From Verrucomicrobiota bacterium (GTDB lineage Bacteria > Verrucomicrobiota > Verrucomicrobiia > Chthoniobacterales > Terrimicrobiaceae): a DNA stretch of 64,000 nt. Both the position numbers and the translations under genes were made by a program. The stretch spans positions 1-64,000 of the forward strand of contig JAFKMU010000039.1 in assembly GCA_017305195.1 (NCBI GenBank). Direction: 5' to 3'. The notes under the pieces were generated by a model. The model saw only the letters and a program-made list of their open reading frames with translations, ran no database searches and was not told the origin of the DNA. Positions 25,795-34,119 of the stretch are shown in pieces (within the stretch, counting starts at the first letter, position 1; every line of letters begins with the position of its first letter).

Positions 25795-26769
25795 CTATAC
25801 GGCGTCGGGCACCCCGAGCCGACGGGCGATTTCCCGGAGCGTCTCGCGCAGGGCGGAATACCCGAAATGCCCCTGTTTCACATCGAGGAGCGTCGTCCCC
25901 GGCCAAAGCTCCCGCAAAGCCACCAGCTCAGCCCGCGGCGAAACCGTGTCGTAGACCCCAGCCGTCAGGATGACGCGCTCGCCTCCGCAAAGCGGCACCC
26001 CATGCATGGGCGAGCTCAGGTGGGCGTGGCGAACGATCTCTCCGCGATTGATTCCCTGGCGGACCAGCAGTCGCCGCATCACCGCCGCCGTCGGGTTTTC
26101 CCAGATCGCGGCCTCAACATTCACGATCGGCTGGACGAGCCCCACAAAACGCAGATCGGCTTCCAGCGAACTCAGCAACGCCGCGTTCCATCCGCCGAAG
26201 CTTGTGCCCAGCAGCGCAAACTCAGACGTTCCCTGCTCGCGAAACCAGCCCATGAGCTGGCGGAGCTCCATCACGCCCTGGCGCAGGGTTTCGGCATTGC
26301 GGACTAGGTTTGCCGTGATGGCAAGCTCTCCGTTGAAATACCCGCCGGGCGTCCGGGAATAGTGAAAGGGCAGGTGCGGGAAGGCGACGTTCCACCCATG
26401 GGCGTTGAACCAACGAGCCACCCGCTGGTAGCCGAGGTCGCTGGCGCTCATGAGAGCGTGCAGGATGATCACGGTCGGAGCGCGAAAGGCCTCGTCGCAC
26501 AAATAAAGGCGCACCTTCACCCGGTCATTCTCCGTGAAGCCGCTAAAGACCGGGCTCTCCCAGCGCAGCCAGATATCCTCGCGGCGCGGAGCAAACGAAA
26601 CGAGCGGATAAAACTCTTCCCGCGTCACCGTTTCACAAGAGGCAAGATAGGTGTCAAATTCCACCCGGGTGCACACGCCCGAGCGTCGCCGCCATTGCAG
26701 GGCGTTCATCATGCCGCACATCGCGGCGTCCATGGCCTGGGCCATGGACTTCTGAAGGACTCGTTTCAT
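25795..26769 (-). CDS. Alpha/beta hydrolase
   Basis: A 324-residue predicted cytosolic hydrolase. Nucleophile elbow GTSFGGWNA, acid in GVYDTVSP and catalytic His in VKQGHFGYS form a complete triad. An oxyanion-type VIILHALMSASD strand precedes it. The N-terminal 90 residues are Trp/Arg-rich and unlike common esterases; the overall pattern recalls the ABHD18-like/DUF2048 branch. The ATG overlaps the acyltransferase stop as ATGA, suggesting a joint role in lipid metabolism, but the substrate is unknown. Confidence 0.75.
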   Translation of the reverse strand: MKRVLQKSMAQAMDAAMCGMMNALQWRRRSGVCTRVEFDTYLASCETVTREEFYPLVSFAPRREDIWLRWESPVFSGFTENDRVKVRLYLCDEAFRAPTVIILHALMSASDLGYQRVARWFNAHGWNVAFPHLPFHYSRTPGGYFNGELAITANLVRNAETLRQGVMELRQLMGWFREQGTSEFALLGTSFGGWNAALLSSLEADLRFVGLVQPIVNVEAAIWENPTAAVMRRLLVRQGINRGEIVRHAHLSSPMHGVPLCGGERVILTAGVYDTVSPRAELVALRELWPGTTLLDVKQGHFGYSALRETLREIARRLGVPDAV

Positions 26770-27485
26770 GCCTCGCTCATCCGCTCCTTCGGCGGATGAG
26801 GCAGGTCGGCAGCAGTGAGGCCATATCTGGCGATCAGGCGGTCACGCAGGGCGACGATCTCCTGCGCCAGCCGTTTCTCGGTTTCCGCGCGATCCGGGAG
26901 CGGGAAAAACGCCGGACCGATCCCGATCCACACCGTCGCGCGGCGCCCGGGAAACCAGCGTCTCTTATTATAGAGGCGGTCGCTGCCCACGATCACCATC
27001 GGTACGATGGGCGCCTGGGCCATGCTCGCCAGCAGGGCGGCGCCCGCTTTCATCGGCGCGCCATTCAGGATGGAGGACTCTCCGTCGCGAATTCCCCCCT
27101 CGGGAAAAATCCCGACCACACGCCCGGCCGCCAACCGGCGCAGGGCGACGCGCAGGGAAGTGCGATCACCGCCCCCCCGATTCACCGGGATGACATTGGC
27201 TCCCTCAAAAAATCTCTTCGACGCCGGATGGGCGAAGAGATCCTGCATGGCGAGCCAGTCAATATCCCGGCGAAACTTCCGCCGAAAGCTCCCGCTGATG
27301 AGCGGCGGGTCGAAGTGGCTGATGTGATTCGACGCGACGATACAGGCGCCCTCGGGAAGCTCCGCCTCCCGGTTCACCCGCACCCGCGCCCCGAAGAAGA
27401 GGATGCAACGCAGAATGCCCACAGCGAGCCGGTACACCACAGGCGACCGCACTCCGTCCTCGGGAGAATCCTTGGCTTTAGTCAT
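26766..27485 (-). CDS. Lysophospholipid acyltransferase (PlsC family)
   Basis: Transfers an acyl group to a lysophospholipid or lysophosphatidic acid at the inner membrane. It is 239 residues. The catalytic H-x4-D is in SNHISHFDPPL, the second block is NVIPVNRGGGDRTS and the third, substrate-binding, is GIFPEGGIRD. A hydrophobic N-terminal segment (LAVGILRCILFFGARV) anchors it. Coupled to an alpha/beta hydrolase gene. The exact acceptor cannot be predicted. Confidence 0.9.
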   Translation of the reverse strand: MTKAKDSPEDGVRSPVVYRLAVGILRCILFFGARVRVNREAELPEGACIVASNHISHFDPPLISGSFRRKFRRDIDWLAMQDLFAHPASKRFFEGANVIPVNRGGGDRTSLRVALRRLAAGRVVGIFPEGGIRDGESSILNGAPMKAGAALLASMAQAPIVPMVIVGSDRLYNKRRWFPGRRATVWIGIGPAFFPLPDRAETEKRLAQEIVALRDRLIARYGLTAADLPHPPKERMSEA

Positions 27486-27515
27486 TCGTAGAATGCCGGG
27501 CGAGTCTCGCCAGCC

Positions 27516-29069
27516 CTATTGAGTCAAAAGAATGCGGCGCAGCTCCTGGATGGCCATGGGATGATTGAAAGCTCCATGGTCGGCTGGCACGATCAGCTCC
27601 GACTCGGCGCCATCGATGTGCGAGCTGGAGTAAGGCACCACGCCATCCGAGCTGTTCGGCGTGTCTCCACGTCCACGGTCTCCGATGATGCTGAAGGTCC
27701 GGCTGTGAATCGGACGACGCGCGATAGCCTGGAGGAACCGGTTGTTGGGCGACAGTCCACCGATGCTCGTCGGCATGCGGCGTCGCTCATCCTCGCTAAA
27801 GTACTGCCCCACATCCTTCGCCAGGGATACGACATAGCTCGGCAGGCGAATGAGCCCCGCCACCCAGCCAGCCGGCCCGATGAGAGCGAGGTTGCTGCCC
27901 CGGTGTGGTGTACAAATGAAAATGACTTTCTCCACCTTCGGGTTCGGTTTGAAGAACATGGCGTCCTTCAGTTTTCCCTGGCCGGGCATGCGCCTCTCCA
28001 GCGATGCCGCCGCCCTGTCGCCCACGACATCGGCCAGCACGCCCCGCCCGTTGGAATCCGTCACCTGGATACGGGAGAGAATGCCGCCCATGCTATGCCC
28101 CACGAGGACGAGTTCCTTGTAATGATACCGCTTATCCGCGTCGGCAAGGCTGCGTCGCAACTGCGCGGCGGAAAGGGGAATCGGCCATCCTGTGGGATAA
28201 AAGAAGACCCAGAACTGATAGCGGCGGCGAATCTCCGGGTCCGCCTCCAGCGAGCGCACCAGATTGCCCCACATCATTGGGGTCGAAAGCAGGCCATGCA
28301 CCAGCACGACCGGGGTGCGGCTCTTGTCGTACGGCTCGGTAAAGATCAGCTGGTTGGGAAAATTGAACCGATCCGTCATCAGGAGAAAGCCGATGGATGC
28401 GAGAATGGGGTTGCGCCGCGAGCGGAACGTCAGGTTGGTGGGAGTGGCGATATCCCCGGCGATCTTCCACTCCTTCCCATCAGATCGGAAGTTATTGATC
28501 TTGTAGGTGTCCAGCAGACGCAAGGTGGCCTTGTTGCCGTCGAAGTCGAGAAACACCGTGGCGGGCAGATGATAGCCGGTCGGAGGAGCAAACGGGTCAT
28601 CGGTCCGATTCGCCGCGGTGACACTGCGATGACCCACGGTCGGGAATCCCCAGCCCGGCCATTGCAATCCACGCTCCGCAGCGCGGCGATTCGGCACACT
28701 TTTCTCGAAATCCGTGAAGTAGGAAAACGCGCGCTCGTCGCGGGACTTCCCACCGATCTGCAAGGTCCACGACTTGCCATCAGCACCCCGCACGGCGTAG
28801 CGCGCACCCGGCTTCAACTGCCCGGTCTCCACCATGCGCAGCAGGCTCTCCATCGCCTTGGCGTAGGCGGGTTGTCCCGCCTCCCCCGCAGCCATGGCCT
28901 TGGCTGAGGCATCGACCAGGAGCGCCAGCCGCTCCGAGGGATCGGACTCCTTGCGCGCCTCGCGAACGAGGCTGCAGGAAACGGCTGCCGGGGACTTGGC
29001 TTGCTCGGCATTGCGGGCGCACCCGGCCAGGACGACGACCAAAAGGAGGAGTGTGGAAATTCGTTTCAC
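27516..29069 (-). CDS. Lipoprotein alpha/beta hydrolase (lipase-like)
   Basis: A 517-residue envelope protein. Its lipoprotein signal MKRISTLLLLVVVLAGC has the lipidated Cys at 17. After about 220 residues of unknown N-terminal domain comes a lipase-like fold: VLVHGLLSTPMMWGNLVRSL, nucleophile GHSMGG, FICTPHRGSNLAL, and a C-terminal His in PADHGAFNHP. A role in phospholipid or ester turnover in the envelope is inferred. It lies 30 bases before the acyltransferase gene in the same direction, so the three form a lipid-flavoured run. Confidence 0.8.
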   Translation of the reverse strand: MKRISTLLLLVVVLAGCARNAEQAKSPAAVSCSLVREARKESDPSERLALLVDASAKAMAAGEAGQPAYAKAMESLLRMVETGQLKPGARYAVRGADGKSWTLQIGGKSRDERAFSYFTDFEKSVPNRRAAERGLQWPGWGFPTVGHRSVTAANRTDDPFAPPTGYHLPATVFLDFDGNKATLRLLDTYKINNFRSDGKEWKIAGDIATPTNLTFRSRRNPILASIGFLLMTDRFNFPNQLIFTEPYDKSRTPVVLVHGLLSTPMMWGNLVRSLEADPEIRRRYQFWVFFYPTGWPIPLSAAQLRRSLADADKRYHYKELVLVGHSMGGILSRIQVTDSNGRGVLADVVGDRAAASLERRMPGQGKLKDAMFFKPNPKVEKVIFICTPHRGSNLALIGPAGWVAGLIRLPSYVVSLAKDVGQYFSEDERRRMPTSIGGLSPNNRFLQAIARRPIHSRTFSIIGDRGRGDTPNSSDGVVPYSSSHIDGAESELIVPADHGAFNHPMAIQELRRILLTQ

Positions 29070-29115
29070 GTGGGAATTGGAATAACGGCGGCAACTCCTC
29101 TAGCATCCTTGACCC

Positions 29116-30135
29116 GTGGTCCGCAATCCCATCAAGAGGTCTCTTGGAAAACGCCTCGCCGGCATCCTCCCCGGAGTCTTGGTACTTGGTCTGGCGTTCC
29201 TTATCTGGTTACTTCGTCCCCTACCCACCGTCGGCGCCATGCCTCCCAAGACCCTGACCTACGCCGAAGCCATGACCGCCCTGGAGCAGAAGATCGCGGA
29301 AACGCCCTCCTCCGTGCGCGAGGACAGCCGCCCGGTGGTCCTCTCCCACGGCGCTCCGGCCGAGCGGGTTTATGTCCTGCTCCACGGGCTGTCCAACAGC
29401 CCGGCGCAGTTTAACAAGCTCGGCCATATTCTCTATGAACGCGGGGCCAATGTCGTCATCCCCCGCATGCCGCATCATGGCGAAAAAGACCGGCTGACGG
29501 ATTCCTGGAAAGGCATCACCGCCCAGGAGTTCGCCGACAGCGCCTCCGAGGCCGCCACCCTGGCCCGCCCTCTCGGCAAGCACCTCACCGTCGTCGGCCT
29601 TTCTGTCAACGGCACCTGCGCCGCCTTCCTCGCCCAGACCCGCTCCGACATCGATCAGGTTGTCGTCCTGGCTCCTTTCCTCGGACCAAAAGGCCTGCCC
29701 CAGTGGCTGCTCACACCCACCGCCCGACTGCTCGTCACCTTGCCGAACGCCTTTCTCTGGTGGAACCCGCAGCTCAAGGACCAGGCGCCCGCTCCCCCGC
29801 AAACCTACCCGCGCTTTCCCACCCACGTCATCGGGCAGGTCATCATCCTCGGCCAATCGGTCATGCGTTCCGCCCGCACCGAACCGCCCAAGGCCGGACA
29901 TATCATCGTCGTTACAACAAACGCCGACAAAGCCGTAAACAACCATATCAACAAGCGTCTCATCGCACTCTGGCAAGCGAAGCGCCCCGAAGCCGTGACC
30001 ACTCATGTTTTCACCAAGGAGGAGAACGTCATGCACGACTTCATCGACCCCGCGCAGACCTATCAAAAGACCGATTTCGTTTATCCGATCCTCATCAATT
30101 TGATGGAAGGCCGTTCTGCAACCGACTTGCAGTAA
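29116..30135 (+). CDS. Membrane-anchored alpha/beta hydrolase (serine aminopeptidase/carboxylesterase-like)
   Basis: A 339-residue protein with GTG start and an N-terminal membrane anchor (GILPGVLVLGLAFLIWLL). Oxyanion loop LLHGLSNSPAQFN, nucleophile in VVGLSVNGTCAA (G-x-S-x-N-G rather than the usual G-x-S-x-G-G), Asp in NADKAVNN and His in NVMHDFID. This is close to monoacylglycerol lipase/carboxylesterase types. It is divergent from the lipoprotein hydrolase gene with 46 bases between, so promoters must overlap. Substrate unknown. Confidence 0.75.
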   Translation: MVRNPIKRSLGKRLAGILPGVLVLGLAFLIWLLRPLPTVGAMPPKTLTYAEAMTALEQKIAETPSSVREDSRPVVLSHGAPAERVYVLLHGLSNSPAQFNKLGHILYERGANVVIPRMPHHGEKDRLTDSWKGITAQEFADSASEAATLARPLGKHLTVVGLSVNGTCAAFLAQTRSDIDQVVVLAPFLGPKGLPQWLLTPTARLLVTLPNAFLWWNPQLKDQAPAPPQTYPRFPTHVIGQVIILGQSVMRSARTEPPKAGHIIVVTTNADKAVNNHINKRLIALWQAKRPEAVTTHVFTKEENVMHDFIDPAQTYQKTDFVYPILINLMEGRSATDLQ

Positions 30136-30167
30136 AGGAAAAAACCGGTTGCGGTGGCGGAAACCCT

Positions 30168-30188
30168 CCGTAGGGTGTCCGCCCTATG
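30168..30188. repeat. Short palindrome around the 3D-domain gene start
   Basis: TAGGG (30171-30175) and CCCTA (30182-30186) flank TGTCCG, and the right arm ends on the A of the next gene's ATG. The hairpin would enclose the only Shine-Dalgarno-like AGGG of that gene. The core CGGACAC next to TAGG on the reverse strand resembles the larger palindrome at 18534-18563. Two copies are too few to call a repeat family. Confidence 0.3.
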
Positions 30189-30677
30189 AACGCTCGAAAG
30201 CACCTACCGACCGCACTGTCGTTTCTGTGCGCGATGGGCCTTGCCTGCGCCTCAGCCAGCGGGGAAGCCCGCACGCGATTCGATGGAATTCGCACGACTG
30301 CATACACTTACGGAGCAGATCAAAACGGCTCCGGCAATGAAACCCGCAACGCCCTGGGCAAACCCCTGAAGACCGGCAAGCTCCAAAGCGCCGCCGCCGA
30401 CTGGTCGCAATGGCCGGTGGGCACCCACTTCCGGGTCGTGGAAACCGGCCAGGAATACATCGTCGACGACACGGGCAGCGCCCTCGTCGGCACCAACACC
30501 ATCGACCTCTTCAAGTCCTCCACCCGGGCGATGAACAACTGGGGCGTGCGTCACGTCACCATCGAGATCATCGAGTGGGGGTCCCCGGAGAAAAGCCTCG
30601 ATATCCTCAAGGATCGCACCCGCGTGAAGCACAACCGCGAGATGGTGCAAAAGCTCGAAAAAGTCCTCGCGACCTGA
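30186..30677 (+). CDS. Secreted 3D-domain (double-psi beta-barrel) protein
   Basis: A 163-residue exported protein with a signal peptide of about 25 residues, then a 3D domain (MltA C-terminal/RlpA-like barrel). Family pattern: RTTAYTYGAD at the start, ALGKPLKTGKLQSAAADWSQ, then the Asp-rich VDDTGSALVGTNTIDLF and HVTIEIIEWG. Such domains bind or cleave peptidoglycan glycan strands; the activity here is inferred. The N-terminal LysM or MltA parts seen in larger relatives are missing. Confidence 0.8.
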   Translation: MNARKHLPTALSFLCAMGLACASASGEARTRFDGIRTTAYTYGADQNGSGNETRNALGKPLKTGKLQSAAADWSQWPVGTHFRVVETGQEYIVDDTGSALVGTNTIDLFKSSTRAMNNWGVRHVTIEIIEWGSPEKSLDILKDRTRVKHNREMVQKLEKVLAT

Positions 30678-30711
30678 AGACACTCAGGCGCCTCTCTAGA
30701 AATGAGGCCGC

Positions 30712-31041
30712 CTAGTTCCCCGACGCAATCCACGAGGATTCGTCGGTGGACACCACCAGCGACTGGAGGTCCGCCGCCTTGTCGAAGTAGGCGTTATAAA
30801 GCGCGACCTCCTCCTGGTGTTTCTTCTGGGTGGAGTAGTCCGCCGTCCAGACGATCGCCACGGCGGCGACCGCCGAGATCGGGGCCACCCACCGGAACCA
30901 CCTCATGAAGCCACCCGCGCGCACCTGATGTTCGGCACGCACGGTATTTACCACCCGTCGGGCGAAATACGGCGACGCGGTCCGACCGGGCGATTTGCCC
31001 AGCAGATCCCAGAGTTGGTCGCGTTCGTCAGACGGTTTCAT
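30712..31041 (-). CDS. Small single-pass membrane protein, anti-sigma-like layout
   Basis: A 109-residue protein of unknown function. A charged N-terminus (MKPSDERDQLWDLLGKSPGR) and FARRVVNTVRAEHQ precede one transmembrane segment (WVAPISAVAAVAIVWTA). An acidic C-terminus ends in LQSLVVSTDESSWIAS. This arrangement is common for small anti-sigma-factor-like proteins paired with ECF sigma factors in Verrucomicrobia. No sigma factor is adjacent here. It lies 44 bases after purH in the same direction and converges on the 3D-domain gene. Confidence 0.55.
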   Translation of the reverse strand: MKPSDERDQLWDLLGKSPGRTASPYFARRVVNTVRAEHQVRAGGFMRWFRWVAPISAVAAVAIVWTADYSTQKKHQEEVALYNAYFDKAADLQSLVVSTDESSWIASGN

Positions 31042-31085
31042 GGCTTCAGAGGATGAAACGCCCCGGCAGAGGGAAAGTTGCGAAT

Positions 31086-32609
31086 TTAGTGGCGAAAATG
31101 TCGCAGGCCGGTGAAGACCATGGCGACGCCGTGTTCATTCGCGGCGTTGATCACATCCTGGTCACGTACAGAGCCGCCCGGCTGGATTGCCGCCGTCGCA
31201 CCCGCCTCTGCCGCGGCGATGAGGCCGTCGGCAAACGGGAAGAAAGCGTCGCTGCACACCGCGCTGCCCTTGAGGGACAGGCCGGCCTCCTGGGCCTTCC
31301 ACACCGCGATGCGGGAGGAGTCCACTCGCGACATCTGGCCGGCGCCGATGCCCAGCGTGCGGTCCTTGCCTGCGTAGACGATGGCGTTGGATTTCACATG
31401 CTTCACGACCTTCCAGCCAAATTCCATCGCCTCGATCTCGTCCTTCGTGGGCGGGCGCTGGGTGACGACCTTGTGCTCGAGCTCCGGCACGTCGGCGGAA
31501 TCGCTGTCCTGCACGAGCAGGCCGCCGAGGACGGAGCGAATGTCGCGGCCGCTCTCCGGCGGGCGGCGCAGGAGCTTCATCAGGCGGAGATTCTTCTTCT
31601 TGGAAAGGAGCAGCCGGGCGTCCGCGTCAAATTCCGGCGCGATGATCACCTCGCTGAAAATCTCCGAGATGCCCTTGGCGAGAGCGAGATTAAGCGGACG
31701 GTTGCAGATGATGATGCCGCCAAAGGGGGCCTGCTTGTCCGTGGCGAAGGCCTTGTCCCAGGCCTCGCGTAGGTCGGGATCGGTGCCGACGCCGCAGGGA
31801 TTCGTGTGCTTGAGGATGGCCACCGTGGGCTTGGAGAACTCCGTGATGAGCGCCGAGGCCGCGCTGATATCCAGGATATTATTATAGGAGAGTTCCTTGC
31901 CCTGGAGCTTTTCAAAGTACGAGCTGAAGTCCCCGTAAAGCTCGGCATGCTGGTGGGGATTCTCGCCGTAGCGGAGGCGGAGTTCCAGAGGCAGTTCCAG
32001 GCGGAAGGCCGCCGAGGTTTCCTGCTCCTTGTTGAGATACCCCGCGATCGTCCGGTCGTAGGAGGATGTCGTCGTGAAGGCCTTGATGGCGAGGCGCTCG
32101 CGCACCGCGAGGCTCGTGCCGCCGCCCTCTTCCTTCATGCTCTCGATCACCGCACCGTAGTCGGCGGGATCGGTCACGACCGTGACGGACTGGTAGTTCT
32201 TGGCCGCGCTGCGGATCATCGAAGGACCGCCGATGTCGATCTGCTCGATGGCCTCGGCGAGAGTCACATTCTCCTTCGCGATGGTTGCCTCGAAGGGATA
32301 GAGATTCACCACCACGAGGTCGATGGGCTTGATTCCGTTGGCCGCCGCCTGGCGCTCGTGCTCCTCGTCGCCACGGATGAAAAGCAGGCCGCCGTGGATC
32401 TTCGGGTGCAGCGTCTTGACGCGTCCGTCGAGGATTTCCGGGGAACCGGTGAACTGGGACACCTCCACCGTGGGGATGCCCTCGGCTTGCAGGGTCTTCG
32501 CCGTCCCTCCTGTGGAAAGGATTTCCACCCCGTGAGCATGCAGCTCGCGGGCGAATTCCACGACACCGGTTTTATCGGAGACAGAAATGAGCGCGCGTTG
32601 AATCTTCAT
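31086..32609 (-). CDS. purH: Bifunctional AICAR formyltransferase/IMP cyclohydrolase PurH
   Basis: Catalyses the last two steps of IMP synthesis in the cytosol. It is 507 residues from ATG 32609 ([20 protein letters not shown]). The N-terminal IMP cyclohydrolase (MGS-like) domain has [11 protein letters not shown] and [13 protein letters not shown]. The C-terminal AICARFT domain has [27 protein letters not shown] and the end [26 protein letters not shown] longer frame upstream to 32948 overlaps the divergent permease gene and is not used. Confidence 0.97.
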   Translation of the reverse strand: MKIQRALISVSDKTGVVEFARELHAHGVEILSTGGTAKTLQAEGIPTVEVSQFTGSPEILDGRVKTLHPKIHGGLLFIRGDEEHERQAAANGIKPIDLVVVNLYPFEATIAKENVTLAEAIEQIDIGGPSMIRSAAKNYQSVTVVTDPADYGAVIESMKEEGGGTSLAVRERLAIKAFTTTSSYDRTIAGYLNKEQETSAAFRLELPLELRLRYGENPHQHAELYGDFSSYFEKLQGKELSYNNILDISAASALITEFSKPTVAILKHTNPCGVGTDPDLREAWDKAFATDKQAPFGGIIICNRPLNLALAKGISEIFSEVIIAPEFDADARLLLSKKKNLRLMKLLRRPPESGRDIRSVLGGLLVQDSDSADVPELEHKVVTQRPPTKDEIEAMEFGWKVVKHVKSNAIVYAGKDRTLGIGAGQMSRVDSSRIAVWKAQEAGLSLKGSAVCSDAFFPFADGLIAAAEAGATAAIQPGGSVRDQDVINAANEHGVAMVFTGLRHFRH

Positions 32610-32726
32610 TTGGCAACAAACGTGCCATGCTGGATGGAAGCGCGCCGCGTCGCGAGCATAAAATCCGTCCGGCATTTCCCCATCTCCGGGCTTTGCCTTG
32701 GGCCCGGAGCCGCTAGGCTGTCGCGG

Positions 32727-33536
32727 ATGCGTTCCGCCGCCAAATACTGCACCGTCTTCACGACCGGCCTGCAGAATACCTTTGTCTACCGGTGGAATTT
32801 CCTCCTGCGCTCCGTCTTCGAGTTCGTCCCGCTCATCGGCACGGTCTTCATCTGGAAGGCGCTCTTCGCGGCGCGGGGCGAGACCATCGCGGGCTATACC
32901 CTGGGGCAGATGATCTACTACTTTCTGCTCATCCTCCTGGTGGAGCATCTCGTGACCCCCTCGGATGACGAATGGCAGATCGCCTCCGACATCCGCAACG
33001 GCCAGATCAACAACTTCCTCTCCAAGCCCGTCGACTACCTGGCCTACCGGGTCACTATTTTCCTCAGCTCCCGCCTGCTCTACACCACCATCACCATCGT
33101 GCCGGTCGCGGCGGTGTTTTTCTGGTTCCGCGGCTTCATCACCCTGCCGGAGTCCTGGACGACATGGCCCCTCTTTCTCGTCTCCCTCGTCATGGCAGGG
33201 GCTCTCCAGTTTCTCATCGCATATTCACTCGCGATGCTGGCGTTCTGGATTCTCGAGATCTCGACCATCGTTTTCATCCTGTACTCCTTCGAGTACTTCC
33301 TGAGCGGCCGCCTGTTCCCGCTGAACATCATGCCCGACTGGCTGCATAATATCCTCATGCTCCTGCCTTTCCCGTATGAACTCTACTTCCCGGTCGCGAT
33401 CCTGACCGAGAAGGTGAAGGGCGCGGAACTCTGGACCGGGCTGTGCATCCAGACTGCCTGGGTCCTCATTGCCTTCCTCGGCGCCCGCGGGATGTGGAAA
33501 GCCGGGCTGCGCCGGTACGAGTCCGTCGGAGGATAA
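32727..33536 (+). CDS. ABC-2 family permease (DUF990/PF06182 type), orphan
   Basis: A 269-residue inner-membrane protein with six predicted transmembrane segments. It begins [33 protein letters not shown], matching the one-permease-of-two DUF990 family usually encoded beside an ATPase and a second permease. The soluble loop [27 protein letters not shown] is characteristic. Here there is no ATPase or partner permease; only a small EamA-type gene follows four bases later. The start at 32727 is set by homology-like content; upstream codons lie opposite purH. Confidence 0.75.
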   Translation: MRSAAKYCTVFTTGLQNTFVYRWNFLLRSVFEFVPLIGTVFIWKALFAARGETIAGYTLGQMIYYFLLILLVEHLVTPSDDEWQIASDIRNGQINNFLSKPVDYLAYRVTIFLSSRLLYTTITIVPVAAVFFWFRGFITLPESWTTWPLFLVSLVMAGALQFLIAYSLAMLAFWILEISTIVFILYSFEYFLSGRLFPLNIMPDWLHNILMLLPFPYELYFPVAILTEKVKGAELWTGLCIQTAWVLIAFLGARGMWKAGLRRYESVGG

Positions 33537-33540
33537 AACC

Positions 33541-33981
33541 ATGTGGTTTATCTTCGCCATTGTCGCCGCCATCTGCTGGGGAGCGAGCTACGCCTCCAGC
33601 GGTCGGGTCATCGAGCGCGGACTGTCGCCGCTCGTGTTCTTTTTCTATTTCACCCTGTCCGGGGCGGCCTGGTCGCTCGCCTCGCTGCTGATTTCAGGCA
33701 AAGGCTCCCGGATATTGGCGGAACCCAGGGCATTGGGCGGCGAAATCTGGTGGCTGGTCCTTTCCATCGTCACCTCCTGCATCGGCGGCCTGTGCATCTA
33801 CCACGCCATCGGCGGTCGCAACGCCACCGTGGCCTCGCTCATCGAGATCTCCTATCCGCTTTTCGTCGCACTCTTCGCCTGGCTGTTTTTCCGTGAGTTG
33901 CAAATGAACTGGCAGACCATGCTCGGCGGCCTGCTCATCCTCTCGGGCGTGGGCGTCGTCTTTCTCGCCAACCGTTCGTAA
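33541..33981 (+). CDS. Half-size EamA (DMT) transporter
   Basis: A 146-residue membrane protein with one EamA repeat and about five transmembrane helices (MWFIFAIVAAICWGASYASS ... VASLIEISYPLFVALFAWLF ... LLILSGVGVVFLANRS). Full-size EamA carriers have ten helices from two repeats; half-size members act as dimers, like SMR proteins. Substrate unknown. ATG at 33541 directly follows the ABC-2 permease stop, so they are co-transcribed. Confidence 0.8.
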   Translation: MWFIFAIVAAICWGASYASSGRVIERGLSPLVFFFYFTLSGAAWSLASLLISGKGSRILAEPRALGGEIWWLVLSIVTSCIGGLCIYHAIGGRNATVASLIEISYPLFVALFAWLFFRELQMNWQTMLGGLLILSGVGVVFLANRS

Positions 33982-34119
33982 AAAATGGCTCATTCCTCAA
34001 GCAAACACACCCGCCAGAAAGCAGATGGCTGTTTCTCACACGCAAAGATGCCCGCTCACGGGGAAAATCGTCTTTTTCTCTTGCCACCCCAGACCCGCAA
34101 AATAGCCTGCCCATTTCGC

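Noticed and set aside
25643-25795. Guanidine-I (ykkC), guanidine-II or guanidine-III riboswitch
   Set aside because: The conserved CTAGGG, paired ACGR loops and the guanidine-III pseudoknot sequence were all looked for and not found.
32610-32948. N-terminal extension of PurH
   Set aside because: Overlaps the divergent ABC-2 permease gene; PurH proteins begin at the [12 protein letters not shown] region.
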